Origin: an uncultured Planctomycetaceae bacterium
Lineage (GTDB): Bacteria; Planctomycetota; Planctomycetia; Pirellulales; Pirellulaceae
DNA: 5,622 bases
Assembly: GCA_903927685.1 (NCBI GenBank)
Contig: CAIYOB010000104.1
Span: 1 to 5,622 of the forward strand
Reading direction: 5' to 3'
Under the pieces are notes generated by a model. The model saw only the letters and a program-made list of their open reading frames with translations. It did no database searches and was not told the DNA's origin. Position 1 is the first letter of the stretch, and every line of letters begins with the position of its first letter. Positions 4,942 through 5,622 of this stretch are shown piece by piece. The translations under genes were made by a program, and so were the position numbers.

Positions 4942-5622
4942 ATGAAGAAGCTCTCTCTCTTGGTTGTCTTGCTCTCGCTGTGCCTGATGGCAACGGGTGA
5001 ACTGCTGGCCCGCGGCGGCGGTGGCGGTCGCGGCGGCGGTGGCGGTGGCGGCGTTTCCCGAGGCGGTGGAGGCGGGGGCTATTCTCGTCCTTCGGTTTCC
5101 CGCTCGCCTGCGGTCAGTCGTCCGTCGCCCTCCGTCAGCCGGCCCTCGACGCCGAGTGTATCACGCCCCAGCGCGGCGCGGCCCAGTGTCTCACCGCCCA
5201 GGCCTTCGCAACCGATTGCCGGCGCGCGGCCCGGCACCGGCACCAGGCCCGGCGCCGGAACCAGGCCCGGCGCCGGCACCGGCGCCAGGCCGGGCACGGG
5301 CGTCGCGACTCGACCTTCGGCGGGGGACCTGCAGAACTTCCTGGACATCAAGCCGTCGACCGGCGCAGGGCGGCCCGGCACATTGCCAGCCACGCGACCG
5401 GGCAGTTTACCGGGTGCGGTGGCCGGAGGGGTCGCAGGTGGCGCCGCCGCCGAGTTCTTGCAGAACCGCGGCGGCACCGGACGTCCCGCGGCCGGACAGT
5501 TGCCTGCCGGAGATCGGCCGGGCGCCTCGGGACGGGCCGATAACCGCACGGATCGTAGCGATGCCCGCTCGGATCGCGTCGACTCCCGCACGGACGCACG
5601 CAGCGACCGCGTGGCCAGTCGG
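4942..5622 (+). CDS. Secreted Gly/Pro/Arg-rich low-complexity protein, 5' part
   Basis: The frame is open from this ATG to the last base (227 codons, no stop), so the 3' end is outside the window. AAGGTG at 4931-4936 lies 5 bases before the start. Residues 1-23 are a clear signal peptide (MKKLSLLVVLLSLCLMATGELLA), with likely cleavage after A23. Then follow, in order: a glycine-rich tract with scattered Arg (24-46); Ser/Pro/Arg repeats built on VSRPS (about 47-92); hexapeptide repeats of the type (A/T)RPG(A/T)G (95-120); a short less repetitive motif LQNFLDI (130-136); a GxLP-type stretch; a glycine-zipper-like segment ending AAAEFLQN (168-175); and a charged tail with an 11-residue repeat, SDARSDRVDSR then TDARSDRVASR (206-227). 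The product is probably extracytoplasmic and disordered, perhaps cell-surface or matrix. I do not recognise a named family. It resembles low-complexity secreted proteins that I associate with planctomycetes. Confidence 0.75.
   Translation, partial: MKKLSLLVVLLSLCLMATGELLARGGGGGRGGGGGGGVSRGGGGGGYSRPSVSRSPAVSRPSPSVSRPSTPSVSRPSAARPSVSPPRPSQPIAGARPGTGTRPGAGTRPGAGTGARPGTGVATRPSAGDLQNFLDIKPSTGAGRPGTLPATRPGSLPGAVAGGVAGGAAAEFLQNRGGTGRPAAGQLPAGDRPGASGRADNRTDRSDARSDRVDSRTDARSDRVASR
5224..5301 (+). repeat. Degenerate 18-bp tandem repeat encoding (A/T)RPG(A/T)G
   Basis: Four copies of an 18-base unit encode RPG hexapeptides: units start at 5224, 5242, 5260 and 5284, the last offset by an inserted Thr-Gly pair (5278-5283). 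The middle two copies are nearly identical at the DNA level, suggesting recent slippage or unequal recombination. Confidence 0.75.
5557..5622 (+). repeat. 33-bp repeat encoding an 11-residue Asp/Arg/Ser unit, diverged in codons
   Basis: Two adjacent 33-base units (5557-5589, 5590-5622) encode 11-residue segments identical at 9 positions. Seven of those nine positions use different synonymous codons. The repeat may continue past the window edge. Confidence 0.7.

Noticed and set aside
5079..5591. Long open frame on the minus strand opposite the Gly/Pro/Arg-rich gene
   Set aside because: It is the mirror of the repetitive + strand gene, with PAPG-type repeats from the same DNA, and has no ribosome site. 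The + frame has a signal peptide and Shine-Dalgarno.
1..5622. CRISPR array, tRNA, rRNA or insertion sequence
   Set aside because: No regularly spaced direct repeats, no tRNA cloverleaf or rRNA sequence recognised, and no transposase or integrase reading frame seen.

Overview
The window is GC-rich bacterial DNA with every convincing gene on the + strand: the 3' end of a potassium-channel RCK/TrkA-type subunit, a complete sigma-54-dependent activator, a small ABM-fold monooxygenase-like protein, an exported two-domain NTF2-like protein, and the 5' part of an exported low-complexity Gly/Pro/Arg-rich protein that runs off the right edge. There is no rRNA or tRNA, so taxonomy is inference only. 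The exported 'NTF2-like domain plus LEWMIGKW domain' protein, the Gly/Arg/Pro-rich secreted protein and the heptamer-repeat spacer recall Planctomycetes (Pirellulales-like). I hold that loosely.

Layout. 1-509: end of the RCK subunit, with a proline-rich loop encoded by C-tracts. 510-682: spacer with an AT-rich patch and two small hairpins. 683-3190: an FhlA-like activator with the order GAF-PAS-GAF-coiled coil-AAA+-Fis HTH and a GAYTGA instead of a GAFTGA loop. 3191-3561: a 371-base non-coding region, the most information-rich non-coding stretch here. It holds an 8-bp dyad (3233-3260), an AT-rich dyad (3295-3319), an imperfect 45-nt hairpin (3341-3385), a near-consensus sigma-54 promoter (3423-3439), and a leader with a nested hairpin (3489-3538) ending at a strong Shine-Dalgarno. 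3562-3894: ABM protein. 3993-4886: NTF2-like exported protein. 4894-4920: heptamer repeats. 4942 to the end: secreted low-complexity protein.

How it may work together (inference). The activator has no receiver domain, so it probably senses a ligand or redox state through its GAF/PAS domains. The only good sigma-54 promoter I found lies about 245 bp past its stop codon and points at the ABM gene, with dyads at enhancer-like distance upstream of it. The simplest model is a self-contained module: activator gene, its upstream activating site, a sigma-54 promoter, then a target transcript starting with the ABM gene and perhaps including the two exported proteins. The RCK gene looks unrelated to this module.
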